Positions 35,659 through 44,758 of a stretch of 64,000 bases of DNA are shown piece by piece. This stretch comes from Acinetobacter radioresistens DSM 6976 = NBRC 102413 = CIP 103788. Its GTDB lineage: Bacteria; Pseudomonadota; Gammaproteobacteria; Pseudomonadales; Moraxellaceae. A model generated the notes under the pieces. It was not told the origin of the DNA, did no database searches, and saw nothing but the letters and a program-made list of their open reading frames with translations. How positions within the stretch are numbered: position 1 is the first letter of the stretch; each line of letters starts with the position of its first letter. The stretch spans positions 1,364,001-1,428,000 of the forward strand of contig NZ_AP019740.1 in assembly GCF_006757745.1 (NCBI RefSeq). Direction: 5' to 3'. A program made the translations under genes and the position numbers.

Positions 35659-37428
35659 TTAATGGGGCATTTCAGGCAAAAAAAGCTCTGGTGCCAAGTT
35701 CTGCATTGCCTGAAAGTGAGAGAAAAAAACCTGGCCATTTAAATGCTGCAATAAGGGGGAGTCTTTAAGCTTATCCATAACAGGGCCTTTGATTTCTGAA
35801 AAATGCAGCTGAATATGAAGTTTAGCGAGCTCTGCATTTATTTCCTCAAGCATTTCCAGTGCACTTAAGTCGATAGCGCTAATGCTTGAGCAGTTAATAA
35901 TGACATGCTCAAGCTGGGCATTTTTACTTACTTCAGTAATGATATAGCCTTTTAAGGTATTCGCATTTAAAAAGCTCAGGTTTTCATCAATACGGATCGA
36001 AAAGATTTTGGGGCTGGTTATAACCTGATGCCGTGAAATATTACGGAAATGTTGTGTTCCTTTAACCAACCCAATCACTGCAATATGAGGACGGCTAATT
36101 CGCCAAAGCATTAAAATAAATGTAGAGATAATTCCGATTATCAGACCGGTAGAGATATCAATGCAAATAACACTGAAAAATGTAATCCACATTGCGATGC
36201 CATCTGCCTTAGAATAACGCCAAGTTTCAAGAAATGGTTTAAATTCAACCAGCTTCCAGATAGAAACAATAATGGTTGCAGCCAGGATAGCCAGCGGTAA
36301 ATCTCGCAGGAACCCGGTAAAATACATACTAACCACAATAATAAACAGTGAAGAGAGTACGCCAGCCATTGGAGTGCGTGCACCAGCATCGGCATTTACA
36401 ACTGTACGTGACAAACTTCCTGTTACGGGAAAGGCAGAGGTGACTCCGGCACTAATATTCGCCAAGCCAAGTGCGATAAGTTCCTGATTACTGTTCAGGT
36501 TACTACGCTGCTGCAATGCAGTGGCCTGTGCAATTGAAAGAGACTCTACAAAGCTGATCATTGCAATAAGAGCAGCACCAGGAAGCAAATCAATTACCAT
36601 TTGCATGTTCCAGTGTGGTATAGCAATAGGGGGGAAACTTGAAGGAATTTCTCCTACAGTTTTAATGCCTGCCTGCTGCAAGTTCAGAAAATACATCAGT
36701 CCAATCGAAACTATAACCAGAATGAGGGGTAAGGCACGAATCAGAAAAATCAGTGAACCTGCTCTGGTTTTTATAAAGGCTGAGTTTAAAAAGGCAGGAA
36801 TATATACCAGAAACAATACAGCAGTGATTCCAAGCGCCAGAGTAGCAAAGTTGCTATAACGTACATACTGCCAAAAAGATACCAAGAATTCTGGAACATT
36901 ATTGGTTTGTAAGGGAATATCAAAAAGAAATTTAAATTGGCTTAATGCAATAAGCAGAGCTGAAGCAATAATAAAACTTTTTATAACCGGATGACTAATC
37001 AGCTGAATTAGAAAACCAAAACGGAATATACCTAAAAGTAAAGAAATAAAGCCGGTGAGTAGCGCTAGCAGACAAGCTGCTTCAATATAAACTGGCGAAC
37101 CTACTTCGTATAGCGGGGCAAGGGTGCCAAAGACCATCATGGAGATAATAGCAACTGGACCAATTGAAAGCGTTGGACTGCCACCGACCATGGCATAAAT
37201 AATCATGGGCAGGATACTGGCGTATAACCCCATTACAGGAGGCAGACCGGCGACCATGGCATAGGCCATACCTTGTGGTACCAGCATTGCAATAACAATT
37301 AATGCTGCCAGTAAATCTGATCTAAATTTTGGTCCGTTATATCTACTCAGCCATTGCCATGCCGGAAAAAGAGTGGGTATAGATAAACGACGCATAGCCA
37401 TATAATAGCCTAAATCACATTTTTTCAT
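35659..37428 (-). CDS. SulP-family anion transporter with STAS domain
   Basis: A 589-residue inner-membrane protein. About 12 helices form the SulP/SLC26 core (LLAALIVIAMLVPQGMAYAMVAGLPPVMGLYASILPMIIYAMVGGSPTLSIGPVAIISMM). A cytoplasmic STAS domain covers ~450-580 (IINCSSISAIDLSALEMLEEINAELAKLHIQLHFSEIKGPVMDKL). Such proteins carry sulfate, bicarbonate or other anions. An ArsR-type regulator with BigR/SqrR-like cysteines is 93 bp upstream on the same strand, suggesting a sulfur-related role. An internal ATG at 37401 (MAMRRLS) is a possible alternative start. Substrate is inferred. Confidence 0.88.
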   Translation of the reverse strand: MKKCDLGYYMAMRRLSIPTLFPAWQWLSRYNGPKFRSDLLAALIVIAMLVPQGMAYAMVAGLPPVMGLYASILPMIIYAMVGGSPTLSIGPVAIISMMVFGTLAPLYEVGSPVYIEAACLLALLTGFISLLLGIFRFGFLIQLISHPVIKSFIIASALLIALSQFKFLFDIPLQTNNVPEFLVSFWQYVRYSNFATLALGITAVLFLVYIPAFLNSAFIKTRAGSLIFLIRALPLILVIVSIGLMYFLNLQQAGIKTVGEIPSSFPPIAIPHWNMQMVIDLLPGAALIAMISFVESLSIAQATALQQRSNLNSNQELIALGLANISAGVTSAFPVTGSLSRTVVNADAGARTPMAGVLSSLFIIVVSMYFTGFLRDLPLAILAATIIVSIWKLVEFKPFLETWRYSKADGIAMWITFFSVICIDISTGLIIGIISTFILMLWRISRPHIAVIGLVKGTQHFRNISRHQVITSPKIFSIRIDENLSFLNANTLKGYIITEVSKNAQLEHVIINCSSISAIDLSALEMLEEINAELAKLHIQLHFSEIKGPVMDKLKDSPLLQHLNGQVFFSHFQAMQNLAPELFLPEMPH

Positions 37429-37521
37429 ATATTATGCATAAAAAGTGATAAAAAGTCGCTGCCTTTAAAAGTGTTACTTAATAAACTGCTATTAATTTAC
37501 TGAATATATAGAATTTTATTA

Positions 37522-37836
37522 TTATTTTGGACAATAGAGGTCATAAAGTGTATGTAAAACTTGGGTTAGTTTCTGATCTTTAATTGAATAAAAAATCTGC
37601 TTTCCCTGACGCCGTGTGATAACTACATCACTCTTACGTAACATCATCAGCTGTTGAGATAAGGTAGGCTGAGTAATTTGAGTTTTTTCCTCAATTTCAG
37701 AAACGTTTAATTCTTCTTGAGCTAAATGGCACAAGATTAATAGGCGATCTGTATTGGCCAGCGATTTTAGTATACTCACGACGGTGTCAGCAGAATCGCG
37801 CATGACATCGATTTGGAGAGCAGGTTGCATAATCAA
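37522..37836 (-). CDS. ArsR-family regulator, BigR/SqrR/YgaV-like candidate persulfide sensor
   Basis: A 104-residue winged helix protein. The recognition helix region is ITQPTLSQQLMMLRKSDVVITRRQGKQIFYSI. Exactly two cysteines are present: one in LLILCHLAQEELNV before the helix-turn-helix, and one near the C-terminus in LYDLYCPK. These positions match the dithiol pair by which BigR, SqrR and YgaV sense polysulfide or persulfide. The metal-binding CVC motif of ArsR/SmtB metal sensors is absent. It probably controls the SulP gene directly downstream. The family is clear; sulfur sensing is inferred. Confidence 0.82.
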   Translation of the reverse strand: MIMQPALQIDVMRDSADTVVSILKSLANTDRLLILCHLAQEELNVSEIEEKTQITQPTLSQQLMMLRKSDVVITRRQGKQIFYSIKDQKLTQVLHTLYDLYCPK

Positions 37837-38130
37837 ATCCGTTAAATTGAGTGCGCCATAGTATAAATGTACTAAGAGAAAATAAAGATTAATTAAGAAG
37901 AATAATTCATGGCTTTTGATGAAGAAGTTAATCAGTAAAACTGATACATGGTATATATAAATCCAAGTTTTTAATTTGAAAAATATACTTTTTCTTTTTT
38001 AAAATCAATTCAGCGTGTAAAAATAAACATATTAATAAATCTTTTTACTTAAGAATGCTACTACCTCATAAGCTGCTCAGGTATAACAAATATGGTAAAC
38101 CATTCAAAAAGCTATAATCTGGAGTAAAAA

Positions 38131-38622
38131 ATGGCTAAGAACCAGACTAATGAAATTGAAATTAATATCGGGATTTCCACTGAAGGCCGCAAGAAAATTG
38201 TTGAGGGACTATCCCGTCTTTTAGCAGATAGCTATACTCTATATCTGATGACGCACAACTTTCATTGGAATGTTACGGGCCCAATGTTCAGTAGTCTGCA
38301 CGCAATGTTTATGGAGCAGTATACAGAACAATGGAATGCGCTTGATATTATTGCTGAACGTATTCGTGCTCTTGGATTTCCTGCGCCCGGCACCTATAAA
38401 CAGTTTAATGACCTCGCTACAATTAAAGAAGTAGAGGGTGTGCCTACTGCTGAGGAAATGATCCGTTATCTGGTCAATGCTCAAGAGGCAACTGCACGCA
38501 CTGCACGTGAACTTTTTCCTGTCGTAGATGAAGTAAATGACCAGCCAACTGCTGATGTATTAACCCAGCGTATTGATGTGCATGAAAAAACTGCCTGGAT
38601 GCTGCGTAGCCTGCTACAGTAA
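38131..38622 (+). CDS. dps: Dps-type ferritin-like DNA-protection protein
   Basis: A 163-residue Dps protein that oxidises iron with peroxide, stores it in a 12-mer and shields DNA. The ferroxidase residues are in HNFHWNVTGPMFSSLHAMFMEQYTEQWNALDIIAERIRALG, followed by the family PAPGTYKQF and RTARELFPVVDEVNDQPTADVLTQRIDVHEKTAWMLRSLL. GGAG lies seven bases before ATG. The short N-terminal tail has lysines (MAKNQTNEIEINIG) but few, so DNA binding through the tail may be weak. It converges on the orphan 623-residue gene. Confidence 0.93.
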   Translation: MAKNQTNEIEINIGISTEGRKKIVEGLSRLLADSYTLYLMTHNFHWNVTGPMFSSLHAMFMEQYTEQWNALDIIAERIRALGFPAPGTYKQFNDLATIKEVEGVPTAEEMIRYLVNAQEATARTARELFPVVDEVNDQPTADVLTQRIDVHEKTAWMLRSLLQ

Positions 38623-38633
38623 AAAAGTTTTTT

Positions 38634-38670
38634 AGAGCCAAACCCGCTCTATTTGAGCAGGTTTGGTTCT
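38634..38670. terminator. Hairpin between dps and the orphan 623-aa gene
   Basis: Long imperfect stem of 16 bases (38634-38649 with 38655-38670; core CCAAACC / GGTTTGG). On the minus strand it is followed by AAAAACTTTTTT, so it terminates the orphan gene and probably also dps. Confidence 0.65.
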
Positions 38671-38679
38671 GGCTTTAAC

Positions 38680-40551
38680 TTATAAGTAAATTTCAGGCGG
38701 GTAGGGCGTATTATCATTTATTGCAGAATAATATTGTTCTGCCAAAAAAAAGCCATCTGGTGCATTTTTGATATCAATTGTAAGGGAATGAGCCATAACT
38801 TGTGGATATGCCCAGATTAACTGTTTCATTAACCCAAAAGTTTCATTGTTCTGCATATCTCCTAAAATCCTTTGCCAGATAGCCCTATGGTAAGGTTCCT
38901 TATTATTGAAACCATAAAGATATGTCAAATTCTCTGGTGGTACAAAACCTGCCAGATAAGCTGTTTTGTCACTAGGATATGCTAATTCATCTAAGGCAAC
39001 TTCCATAATTGTACGGTGGGCTTGTTCCAGGTTATTTTCTAAAATCCAGTCATAAGCTTCGACTATAATGTAGTCAAAATTAGGGTACCTATAGTATTCC
39101 TGTGGATAGTTGATACTGGTTAACAGAGTGGGCTGCTGAGTACGTATAGCAGGTAAGAATAATAAGGGACAAAACTGCGCATCTGGATAATTCTTTTTGA
39201 GAACAGTGCGGATATCCTGACATGTCTGACCTAGCTTTATTCGTAGCCACTGTCTGAATTCTTCATAAGGTGTACCAGTCTGGTAGACTGATTGAAAAAT
39301 GTCTCCTAAATCTGGTGCATATAGGCCTGTATCTTGGTTAAAGGCTAATCGGGTAGAGTAATCATATATGCAGGGTAAGTTGGTTGCAGGATTATACCAC
39401 CACCAAGGTTCTCCAATCTGCATATTGACCTGGCAGCCGCCTATCTGCATAGTTTCAGCGAATTCCAGAAAACCTTTTTGTAAATATGCCATAGCATTTA
39501 TATTGCTAGGACTGAAAAAATAGCTGGGTGGCTCATAAGCCGTTTTACCCAGATTGTCATGAATGTCTCTTTGTGCCCAATATTCGTTGGCAGCAAGAGA
39601 GTACATTTCAAAGCTTAAGCTGAAAACAGGAGCAAAGGCTGCTTCATGCAATGCTTTAGCATAAACCTGATGCCATTTTAACGCACATGGATTAACTACA
39701 TTTACACGTGTAGCAAGTGTATCAGGAATCTGCCATCTATTTACTTGTGTGTCCCAGTACATGTCTGGATAACGTGACATTCCGCAATAATGATTAAGTA
39801 GTCCCCGATAACCAAGCGCCACAATATTATCGACTATACGTTGAGGATTTAAATCATAATGATCATCATAACTGGTACATATACCTTTATGATGTGCAGA
39901 TACTACTATCTGTTTAAGTTCTAATTGTGTGTGAGTTCCTTGAACTGTAGAGTTGGTGATTCTGACATAACAAAGTTCAGGATCAGGCAGTGGATAAGGC
40001 AAAGTCGCAGGATTATAACTGCTTGCTACCACATTCAATACAATACGCTGGATATGATTGACTGGAAAAGGAATGGTCGCATTAAAACCTGCTTTTACAG
40101 TATCCCAGTCAATCTGGATATGAGCCTGTCTGGACACAGGCTGATCTGCATAATTGAAAAGCGGAATATATGCTATTTGTTCAATTCCATTTTCCAGATA
40201 GTATACTGCTAGCGTAAGTGCCATCTGTTCATTATTGATCATAGGCATGTATGTAGAAACTTCTATATCAAAATCCCAGACCACACCACTGTAGTCATAT
40301 AGTGTTTCATAACTTAAAAACTGATGATCTTTATGATCCTCAGACTCCCAGATAATACCTATAAGATCACTACTGAGGCGGGGTTTGAATAGTACTTCAA
40401 AACCGTTTCTGTAATTGGTAAGACTAAACGATGCTGTATCTGGGCCTTCTACCCGCCAATAATGAGGATGAAAACGTGGCAGGGTTTGAGTTGCCCATGA
40501 AAGTTGAGGGGGTATTTTCTGATAGGGAAAAGCATTTTGCATAACCGGCAC
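38680..40551 (-). CDS. Orphan 623-aa protein resembling phage tail-sheath/TIM-barrel proteins
   Basis: A large soluble protein without signal peptide or membrane segment. The N-terminal ~220 residues look like a beta-rich module (LSYETLYDYSGVVWDFDIEVSTYMPM, TQLELKQIVVSAHHKGICTSYDDHYDLNPQRIV). A middle region (~230-560) resembles a glycosidase-like TIM barrel (NIVALGYRGLLNHYCGMSRYPDMYW, VFSLSFEMYSL, VNMQIGEPWWWYNPATNLPCIYDYS, FDYIIVEAYDWILE). The C-terminus is short and beta-like. It resembles proteins annotated as non-contractile tail sheath / TIM-barrel proteins in phages and gene-transfer agents, but no phage genes surround it. Function and enzyme activity are not established. Confidence 0.5.
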   Translation of the reverse strand: MPVMQNAFPYQKIPPQLSWATQTLPRFHPHYWRVEGPDTASFSLTNYRNGFEVLFKPRLSSDLIGIIWESEDHKDHQFLSYETLYDYSGVVWDFDIEVSTYMPMINNEQMALTLAVYYLENGIEQIAYIPLFNYADQPVSRQAHIQIDWDTVKAGFNATIPFPVNHIQRIVLNVVASSYNPATLPYPLPDPELCYVRITNSTVQGTHTQLELKQIVVSAHHKGICTSYDDHYDLNPQRIVDNIVALGYRGLLNHYCGMSRYPDMYWDTQVNRWQIPDTLATRVNVVNPCALKWHQVYAKALHEAAFAPVFSLSFEMYSLAANEYWAQRDIHDNLGKTAYEPPSYFFSPSNINAMAYLQKGFLEFAETMQIGGCQVNMQIGEPWWWYNPATNLPCIYDYSTRLAFNQDTGLYAPDLGDIFQSVYQTGTPYEEFRQWLRIKLGQTCQDIRTVLKKNYPDAQFCPLLFLPAIRTQQPTLLTSINYPQEYYRYPNFDYIIVEAYDWILENNLEQAHRTIMEVALDELAYPSDKTAYLAGFVPPENLTYLYGFNNKEPYHRAIWQRILGDMQNNETFGLMKQLIWAYPQVMAHSLTIDIKNAPDGFFLAEQYYSAINDNTPYPPEIYL

Positions 40552-40731
40552 CCTTTTAATAAATTAAGACGGTTTTCCAGAGTATATTTTTCAGATTTTT
40601 GGAAGTCGTATTTAGATACTAAAGAGGTATTATAAAAAAACCCGTTTTAATTCTTTGATTTTGTAAGATAAGAATGTAATTGATACTTATAATTGAGCAT
40701 AAATCAGAATATATATCATGTAATTATAATG

Positions 40732-40762
40732 AAAGCCCATAATTTTTTAAATTATGGGCTTT
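40732..40762 (-). terminator. Hairpin downstream of the small membrane protein gene
   Basis: Perfect 13-bp stem AAAGCCCATAATT (40732-40744) / AATTATGGGCTTT (40750-40762) with a 5-T loop. The flanking tail is only moderately U-rich. Confidence 0.6.
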
Positions 40763-40783
40763 AAAATAGATTCAATAGGCATA

Positions 40784-41332
40784 TTAAATTAGAAAAAATT
40801 GAATACTCAAAGAAATAATCATAAATAAGACAGCTAGTCCCGTAAACTTATGCTTTATATTTTGAACCACTTCTGGTTTAGGAACAAAACTGTCGCGTCT
40901 TTCTATATTAATAAAATACTTTGCATATTTATCCATGAAGAATGATGCAATAGCAAAAATAGCAAATGTATTGGCCAGATAAATGTGTGGAACTTGATCT
41001 GCCCTGAATATAAAAAGGAATAGCCACATACCTATAGGCGTTAAAGTCATATAAGCTAAATCGAACCAGCTGCTCATATTTACTTTTACTTTTGCTTTTA
41101 AGCGGCAAAGCGTATCGAAAAGAGTAATTAAAGCAAAAATAAACCATACATTCATAAGTAAAAAGAATGCAAGCTCATAAGTCAGGTCACCTTTTTCTCC
41201 AGACATTCCCATGCTGACCAGCGTAACTGGCATGAGACTATAAGCGATAGACAGCAAACCAATACGGGTAATGTTACCTGTAACAGTACTTGAGAGATGT
41301 TTTTCCCAGCGTAAAAAATAAGTCCGGATCAT
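40784..41332 (-). CDS. Hypothetical membrane protein (182 aa)
   Basis: Unrecognised. It has four or five hydrophobic segments (RIGLLSIAYSLMPVTLVSMGM, LAFFLLMNVWFIFALITLF, LAYMTLTPIGMWLFLFIF, IYLANTFAIFAIASFFM, LAVLFMIISLSIQFFLI) and an amphipathic charged loop near the C-terminus (RRDSFVPKPEVVQNIKHKF). No catalytic motif is visible. It is a single gene with its own terminator-like hairpin, upstream of an AT-rich 400-bp gap. Confidence 0.65.
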   Translation of the reverse strand: MIRTYFLRWEKHLSSTVTGNITRIGLLSIAYSLMPVTLVSMGMSGEKGDLTYELAFFLLMNVWFIFALITLFDTLCRLKAKVKVNMSSWFDLAYMTLTPIGMWLFLFIFRADQVPHIYLANTFAIFAIASFFMDKYAKYFINIERRDSFVPKPEVVQNIKHKFTGLAVLFMIISLSIQFFLI

Positions 41333-41784
41333 GGCGATATATCTTTAGAAATAAATCAGATTAAAAAAACTGTTGTATTATGGTAAAAAAAGATACTTTT
41401 TGCACGAGAATTGAATAATTTTTGTGTATCTAATACATAAAAATTTTTAACATTTTGATAATAAGGCTAAAAATATTAAGTCATTATTTTTTCACAGAGA
41501 TTAATACTTGTTACAAGAAGGGGCAGGGAGCTTATACAGAAAGTTAAGGACAAGGATCCATTTTCATTTATAAATTAAAACAATAAGCATATAAAGAAAT
41601 AAGGTGATATATCTATGACTACTTCTAAAAATTAAATATATATATTTTATATAATTAACTGTTTATCAAAGTTAACTTTGATTTTTAAAACTTGTTGATT
41701 TGAATTTAGTCTAATACTGATTTTCACGATAGATCAAGTCACTTGCGTTATTTTGAAACATATCAAATAAAGGAATATTCAATC
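41333..41784. other. AT-rich gap between divergent small genes
   Basis: About 450 bp with no credible gene. The GGGGCAGGGAG island at about 41520 stands out from the A/T background, and a six-codon ORF near 41617 is not meaningful. Promoters of both flanking genes must lie here. Confidence 0.35.
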
Positions 41785-42120
41785 ATGAAGAGAATGACAA
41801 GCATAATTTGGATTGGGTTAAGTTTGGGAGCATGCTCAACAATACCAGAATCAGAGTACCAAACAGCTGAAGTATATAAATCTTTAGGTTCCAGACAATG
41901 TGAACAAATTGACAGGACGAAGAATATCGTAGCGATGAAGCAGCAGTTAGTTCAAAACCAGATTAAAGTCCTCTCTTCTTATATTACTGATGACGGTCAG
42001 ATACGGATTTCTCTCTGCGGTGCATCAGACGGTAAAATTGTAGTATTTAAAATTCCTGCTAATAAAATACAGCAGGCCCAAACTTTTGGCTTTCAGGATT
42101 TGAACCTGCTGAAGCACTGA
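41785..42120 (+). CDS. Small hypothetical lipoprotein (111 aa)
   Basis: MKRMTSIIWIGLSLGACSTIPES is a short lipoprotein signal with lipobox LGAC, cysteine at residue 17. The mature part is ~95 residues with two further cysteines (SRQCEQI, ISLCGAS) that may pair in the periplasm. The frame extends to a TTG at 41743, but ATG 41785, with AAAGGA upstream, gives the canonical signal. Family not recognised. Confidence 0.65.
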   Translation: MKRMTSIIWIGLSLGACSTIPESEYQTAEVYKSLGSRQCEQIDRTKNIVAMKQQLVQNQIKVLSSYITDDGQIRISLCGASDGKIVVFKIPANKIQQAQTFGFQDLNLLKH

Positions 42121-42564
42121 CTAATTTGAAACTGTATAAAATGACTTTTGCTACAGAGATGTATTTGGAGTACTTCTTCATTTACGTGCTGAAAAATAGC
42201 AGGCGCTTTATATTATAGAACTTATTTCTAAACAATTTAGCCTAAGTAAAATTAAATCATCCACATCAGACAATATCTAAATTTGACAACAGACAAACAA
42301 AAATAATTTTAAAATTCAAGCATAAAATGAATTAAGATTCATAAATTCCATCTTAGAAACCACTGTAAATGTAACAAAATATTTTATTTTTATTTCTTTA
42401 AAATTGAAAAATATATTTAAAATGAAATATATATTCTATTTTTAGGTGCATTAAGAAATATATAGAATAATCAGTTCTCTAATACAGATTGAAATGAATT
42501 TCCTTTTTCGTTAAGTTCTGTAAGCAAATAATTTATAAAATTTAATAGAAAAGGGGACAATAGC
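42121..42564. other. AT-rich gap upstream of the 28-codon ORF
   Basis: Nothing recognisable beyond A/T-rich runs; no ORF with a ribosome-binding site and no strong hairpin. Confidence 0.3.
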
Positions 42565-42651
42565 ATGAAAGGGATGAAGGTGAAGAGTAGTGTCTGGCAT
42601 CTACAAAGTGATGCCAGCCAAAAATTTAAACAAGCTTTAGTAGAAAATTAA
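42565..42651 (+). CDS. Possible small protein (28 aa) with strong ribosome-binding site
   Basis: AAGGGGA at 42551-42557 lies seven bases before ATG, one of the best ribosome-binding sites in the window. The ORF reads MKGMKVKSSVWHLQSDASQKFKQALVEN: basic at the start, no hydrophobic helix. It is 120 bp upstream of the DcaP-like porin gene and could be a leader or small regulatory peptide. Nothing but the initiation signals supports expression. Confidence 0.4.
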   Translation: MKGMKVKSSVWHLQSDASQKFKQALVEN

Positions 42652-42773
42652 AAATAGTTTTTATATTTCAGCTTTTTAAATTTCTAAATATCTTATTAGA
42701 GTTATTTAAAAATTTTATCTAGAAAGCTGAACAATAACAATTAGATCTGAATACTCAGCAAATCTTTAGTAAT

Positions 42774-44084
42774 ATGGATATTAAAGTTATGGATAAACTT
42801 ATTAATTTACGGTCAAAACATTTGGTACTTGCTGTAAGTAGCATGGCAGTCATGTCGCTAGCACATGCAGGAGAGAACACAACAGAAATAGAACAATTAC
42901 GTCAGGAAGTAAAAGAGCTGCGAACTTTACTAAATGCCTCACTACAACAGCCTGCTGTAACTCTTAAGCCCCAGAGTGATGTGACACCTCAGGTCAAAAC
43001 TACCCCTTTAAATACATCCCAATCTGTTAAAACAAATATATTGCCTTCCGGAGCTGAAGTGAATCTTTATGGTTATATTCGTGCTGACGCTTCTTACCAG
43101 ACGGAAGGCGCGGCAACCATGTATAACAATATTAGTGGAGTACCGCTTAAAGATACAGTAGAAGCAACTAATCAAAAAGATCGCTTGAGAACTACCGTTA
43201 ATGTGACACGCCTAGGCCTGAACTTTAAGACACCCACCTCTATTGGTGATATTGGCGGTAAACTCGAAATGGACTTTTTCGGAGGTTCAACCCGAGACCA
43301 GTTCCGTATACGTCATGCGTACTTAACTTATGATAAATGGCTAGTTGGTCAGACTTGGTCGACCTTTGTTGCACCAGAATACATACCAGATACTGTAGAC
43401 GCAGCAACATTTGTGGGAGGAGCCTTACAGCGTTCTCCATTAATTCGTTATAGTGATCAGCTTTCTGAAAATACTAATTATGCCATCAGTATAGAAGACC
43501 CGAAATATACTGAAGCGACTGATCCGGCTAACAGAATGCGTATGCCAGCCCTTGTCGGACGTTTGAACCATAAGTTTGCTGATGGCTCAACGATTTCCGG
43601 CCGTAGCTTTATTGCAGAGAAAAAAACCGGTGAAGATGAACAGCTGGCTTGGGGTATTGGCTTAGGCGGGAAATATCAGATTACCCCAGAGACTTTATTA
43701 AAGGCAGATTATTATCATGTAAAAGGGGATGGACGCTTCGTATTATGGAGTAACAGCGGATATGCAATTGATGAAAATAATAATATGCACAGTAATGAGT
43801 TCGATGTAATTGCTGCCGGTATTACCCATCGTTTTACGCCTAAAATCAGATCAACTTTAGGTTATGGCTATATGAAAGCTCAAGATGACAATGAATTTTC
43901 ACGCTTGAAATATGACGATGCATCTCAGAACAAGCAACTCTGGCAGGGATGGATTAATGCCATGTATAACCCTTATAAGCCGGTAACTTTTGGAGTGGAA
44001 TATGTTTATGGAGAGCGTGAAACTTTCAATAATCGGACCGGCGTAGATAATCGTTTCAATATGATGGCTATTTATGACTTTTAA
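42774..44084 (+). CDS. DcaP-like trimeric outer-membrane porin
   Basis: A 436-residue precursor. A signal peptide ends in SLAHA and is followed by a short coiled coil (GENTTEIEQLRQEVKELRTLLNAS, residues ~33-58), which suits the periplasmic trimerisation region of DcaP porins. A beta-barrel of amphipathic strands follows (VNLYGYIRADASYQTEG, GGKLEMDFFGGSTRDQFRIRHAYLTYDKWLVGQTWSTF), ending in ...FNMMAIYDF, the terminal aromatic needed for Bam insertion. In Acinetobacter such porins take up dicarboxylates and some beta-lactamase inhibitors. A second ATG at 42789 could be the start; neither has a clear ribosome-binding site. Confidence 0.85.
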   Translation: MDIKVMDKLINLRSKHLVLAVSSMAVMSLAHAGENTTEIEQLRQEVKELRTLLNASLQQPAVTLKPQSDVTPQVKTTPLNTSQSVKTNILPSGAEVNLYGYIRADASYQTEGAATMYNNISGVPLKDTVEATNQKDRLRTTVNVTRLGLNFKTPTSIGDIGGKLEMDFFGGSTRDQFRIRHAYLTYDKWLVGQTWSTFVAPEYIPDTVDAATFVGGALQRSPLIRYSDQLSENTNYAISIEDPKYTEATDPANRMRMPALVGRLNHKFADGSTISGRSFIAEKKTGEDEQLAWGIGLGGKYQITPETLLKADYYHVKGDGRFVLWSNSGYAIDENNNMHSNEFDVIAAGITHRFTPKIRSTLGYGYMKAQDDNEFSRLKYDDASQNKQLWQGWINAMYNPYKPVTFGVEYVYGERETFNNRTGVDNRFNMMAIYDF

Positions 44085-44130
44085 ATAGATAAAAACCAGA
44101 TTTAACAACTATTTACATTAATTTATTTAA

Positions 44131-44160
44131 AAAAGCCCATCAATCTTATGGGCTTTTTTA
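44131..44160 (+). terminator. Terminator after the DcaP-like porin gene
   Basis: Stem AAAAGCCCAT (44131-44140) / ATGGGCTTTT (44148-44157) with a T-rich tail. Confidence 0.88.
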
Positions 44161-44660
44161 CCTATAAAAAACATATAGATATAAAATATAAATGATCACT
44201 TCTATCAAATGTAATTATTTTACTCATAGCTAGAAAAATTATTTTATATTTTAATAAAATAGCCTAAGTAATTTTATAAAAATTTCCAAAGAATGAAAAC
44301 CTATCCCAATAATATAAATCAGATAAAAAATAAAAAATTAATTTTATAGACCGAAACCTTATTAAAAAAAGTAAATCTAGAAAGCATACTCATAACACTA
44401 AACTAAAAAAGGCACCAATACCTTAATAAACCAATAACAGAGATTGAATCTAGAAAAGCATCTGTAGCAGGCTAACTTCAGTAATCCAGTACAAATAATT
44501 ATCTGGCAGTAAAGATAATAATGTCTCGTACTAAAGCTATAAGTTAGAAAAAGCAGAAAGAAAATAAAAAACAAAGACTTATAGTATTAAAACTAGCGAG
44601 TCAATATACATTAGATAGTTAATACTATTAGGCATGCATATAGATTTAATTGAATAATAG
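44161..44660. other. A-rich noncoding gap
   Basis: About 500 bp dominated by A and T, with no credible ORF on either strand and no clear hairpin. It separates the porin terminator from the promoter of the four-gene cassette. Confidence 0.35.
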
Positions 44661-44669
44661 AATTTGATT

Positions 44670-44698
44670 TTGCTTAACGAAATTAAATTCTATATTAT
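44670..44698 (+). promoter_or_regulatory. Promoter of the aldolase/dehydrogenase/hydratase/monooxygenase cassette
   Basis: TTGCTT (44670-44675), 17-base spacer, TATTAT (44693-44698). The surrounding TAGAATTT ... AAATTCTA dyad (about 44658-44692) overlaps the -35 and spacer and could be an operator. Start codon at 44759. Confidence 0.6.
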
Positions 44699-44758
44699 AG
44701 AAAAAATTGTTCTAATTCGCTCAATAATAAAATTAACTCTGTCATAAGGACCAAGATT

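Noticed and set aside
38113..38118. TATAAT just before dps as a -10 box
   Set aside because: A start about 7 bases later would exclude the GGAG ribosome-binding site at 38121-38124; the true promoter is probably farther upstream.
38680..40551. Prophage region around the tail-sheath-like gene
   Set aside because: Neighbours are ordinary chromosomal genes; no integrase, capsid, terminase, lysis genes or attachment-site repeats are visible.
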